Of a stretch of DNA of 13,678 nt, positions 13,527 to 13,678 are shown piece by piece. The stretch's first letter is position 1. Each line of letters begins with the position of its first letter. The stretch covers positions 1 through 13,678 of the forward strand of contig JBHHZI010000089.1 of the NCBI GenBank assembly GCA_046757965.1, in the 5' to 3' direction. A program made the position numbers and the translations under genes. The notes beneath the pieces are model-generated. The model made no database searches. It saw nothing but the letters and a program-made list of their open reading frames with translations, and was not told where the DNA came from. This DNA is from JBHHZI01 sp046757965 (GTDB lineage Bacteria; Acidobacteriota; Polarisedimenticolia; SMYD01).

Positions 13527-13543
13527 CTCAGTTTTCATGATAT
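13501..13543. repeat. Inverted repeat over the AAA/DUF4143 promoter, operator-like
   Basis: ATACCATGAATA (13501-13512) and TTTTCATGATAT (13532-13543) are inverted copies matching at 10 of 12 positions, with a 19-bp spacer. The left arm overlaps the -10 region and the right arm lies just upstream of the -35 box. Arm centres are about 31 bp apart, close to three helical turns, which would suit a dimeric or looping repressor. A further small inverted repeat, ATGAG-accgg-CTCAT, abuts at 13542-13556. Confidence 0.5.
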
Positions 13544-13678
13544 GAGACCGGCTCATGGCGAGCGGTCCGGGAGCACGGTGAGACACGCCACCACCCGAGG
13601 TCACGAATGCCAGCGAATTTGCCGGCGCTGTCTGGACCCACCTTCACTCGCAACGCGGGCTGCGGGACAGAGTTCCAG
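13544..13678. other. Terminal stretch without an identifiable gene
   Basis: No gene can be assigned. On the + strand an ATG at 13607 with GAGG seven nt upstream opens a 24-codon frame that runs off the edge. On the - strand a frame open from the edge ends at a TGA near 13529-13531 after 49 codons, with no recognisable domain. Either could be the end of a neighbouring gene or nothing. Confidence 0.4.

Noticed and set aside
13542..13556. Inverted repeat ATGAG-accgg-CTCAT as an insertion-sequence end
   Set aside because: It has only five-base arms, with no transposase and no target duplication visible; a small hairpin or chance is more likely.

Overview
This is a high-GC bacterial window of eleven protein-coding genes, ten of them complete. 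No rRNA, tRNA, CRISPR array or transposase was seen. The organism is probably a Gram-negative bacterium: there is a signal-peptide amidohydrolase and a POT-family peptide transporter, and the promoters look sigma70-like. A high-GC proteobacterium is my best guess, but the sequence does not settle the phylum.

Positions 1-7874 (+ strand) hold a tightly packed run of seven genes. In order they encode the 3' part of a CobW/P47K-type (G3E) GTPase, a 128-aa cysteine-rich protein resembling the N-terminal thiol domain of HdrA, a two-cluster [4Fe-4S] ferredoxin with extra domains, a radical SAM enzyme with extra C-terminal cysteines, a fusion of a DUF116 cysteine domain with a trans-polyprenyl diphosphate synthase, a single-domain alpha-barrel protein of the prenyltransferase/terpene-cyclase repeat type that lacks the zinc ligands, and a full-length squalene-hopene-cyclase-family class II terpene cyclase with its DxDD acid motif. 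Starts and stops overlap or nearly touch, except for a 167-bp gap before the fusion gene that may hold a second promoter. My reading is a terpenoid pathway. The fusion would make a polyprenyl diphosphate, probably longer than C15. The DxDD enzyme would cyclise it or a derivative. The GTPase, thiol protein, ferredoxin and radical SAM enzyme would form a redox or metal-dependent tailoring or maturation module. No squalene synthase or HpnCDE-like gene is in the window, so classical hopanoid synthesis is not demonstrated. This is the candidate for an undescribed system.

Positions 7834-9357 (- strand) encode a POT/PTR peptide transporter whose 3' end overlaps the cyclase gene tail-to-tail by 41 bp. 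A 306-bp divergent spacer (9358-9663) follows, with candidate promoters in both directions, a perfect 10-bp palindrome and a short 15-bp-period tandem repeat. Then on the + strand come an IscS/NifS-type cysteine desulfurase (9664-10815) and an exported imidazolonepropionase-like amidohydrolase (10863-12266). The desulfurase could supply sulfur for the many Fe-S proteins upstream, but that link is inference.

Positions 12328-13491 (- strand) encode an AAA ATPase with a DUF4143 nuclease-like domain. It has an extended -10 promoter placed so that the mRNA may be leaderless, and a 12-bp inverted repeat sits over the promoter like an operator. The last 187 bp carry this promoter and no gene I can identify.
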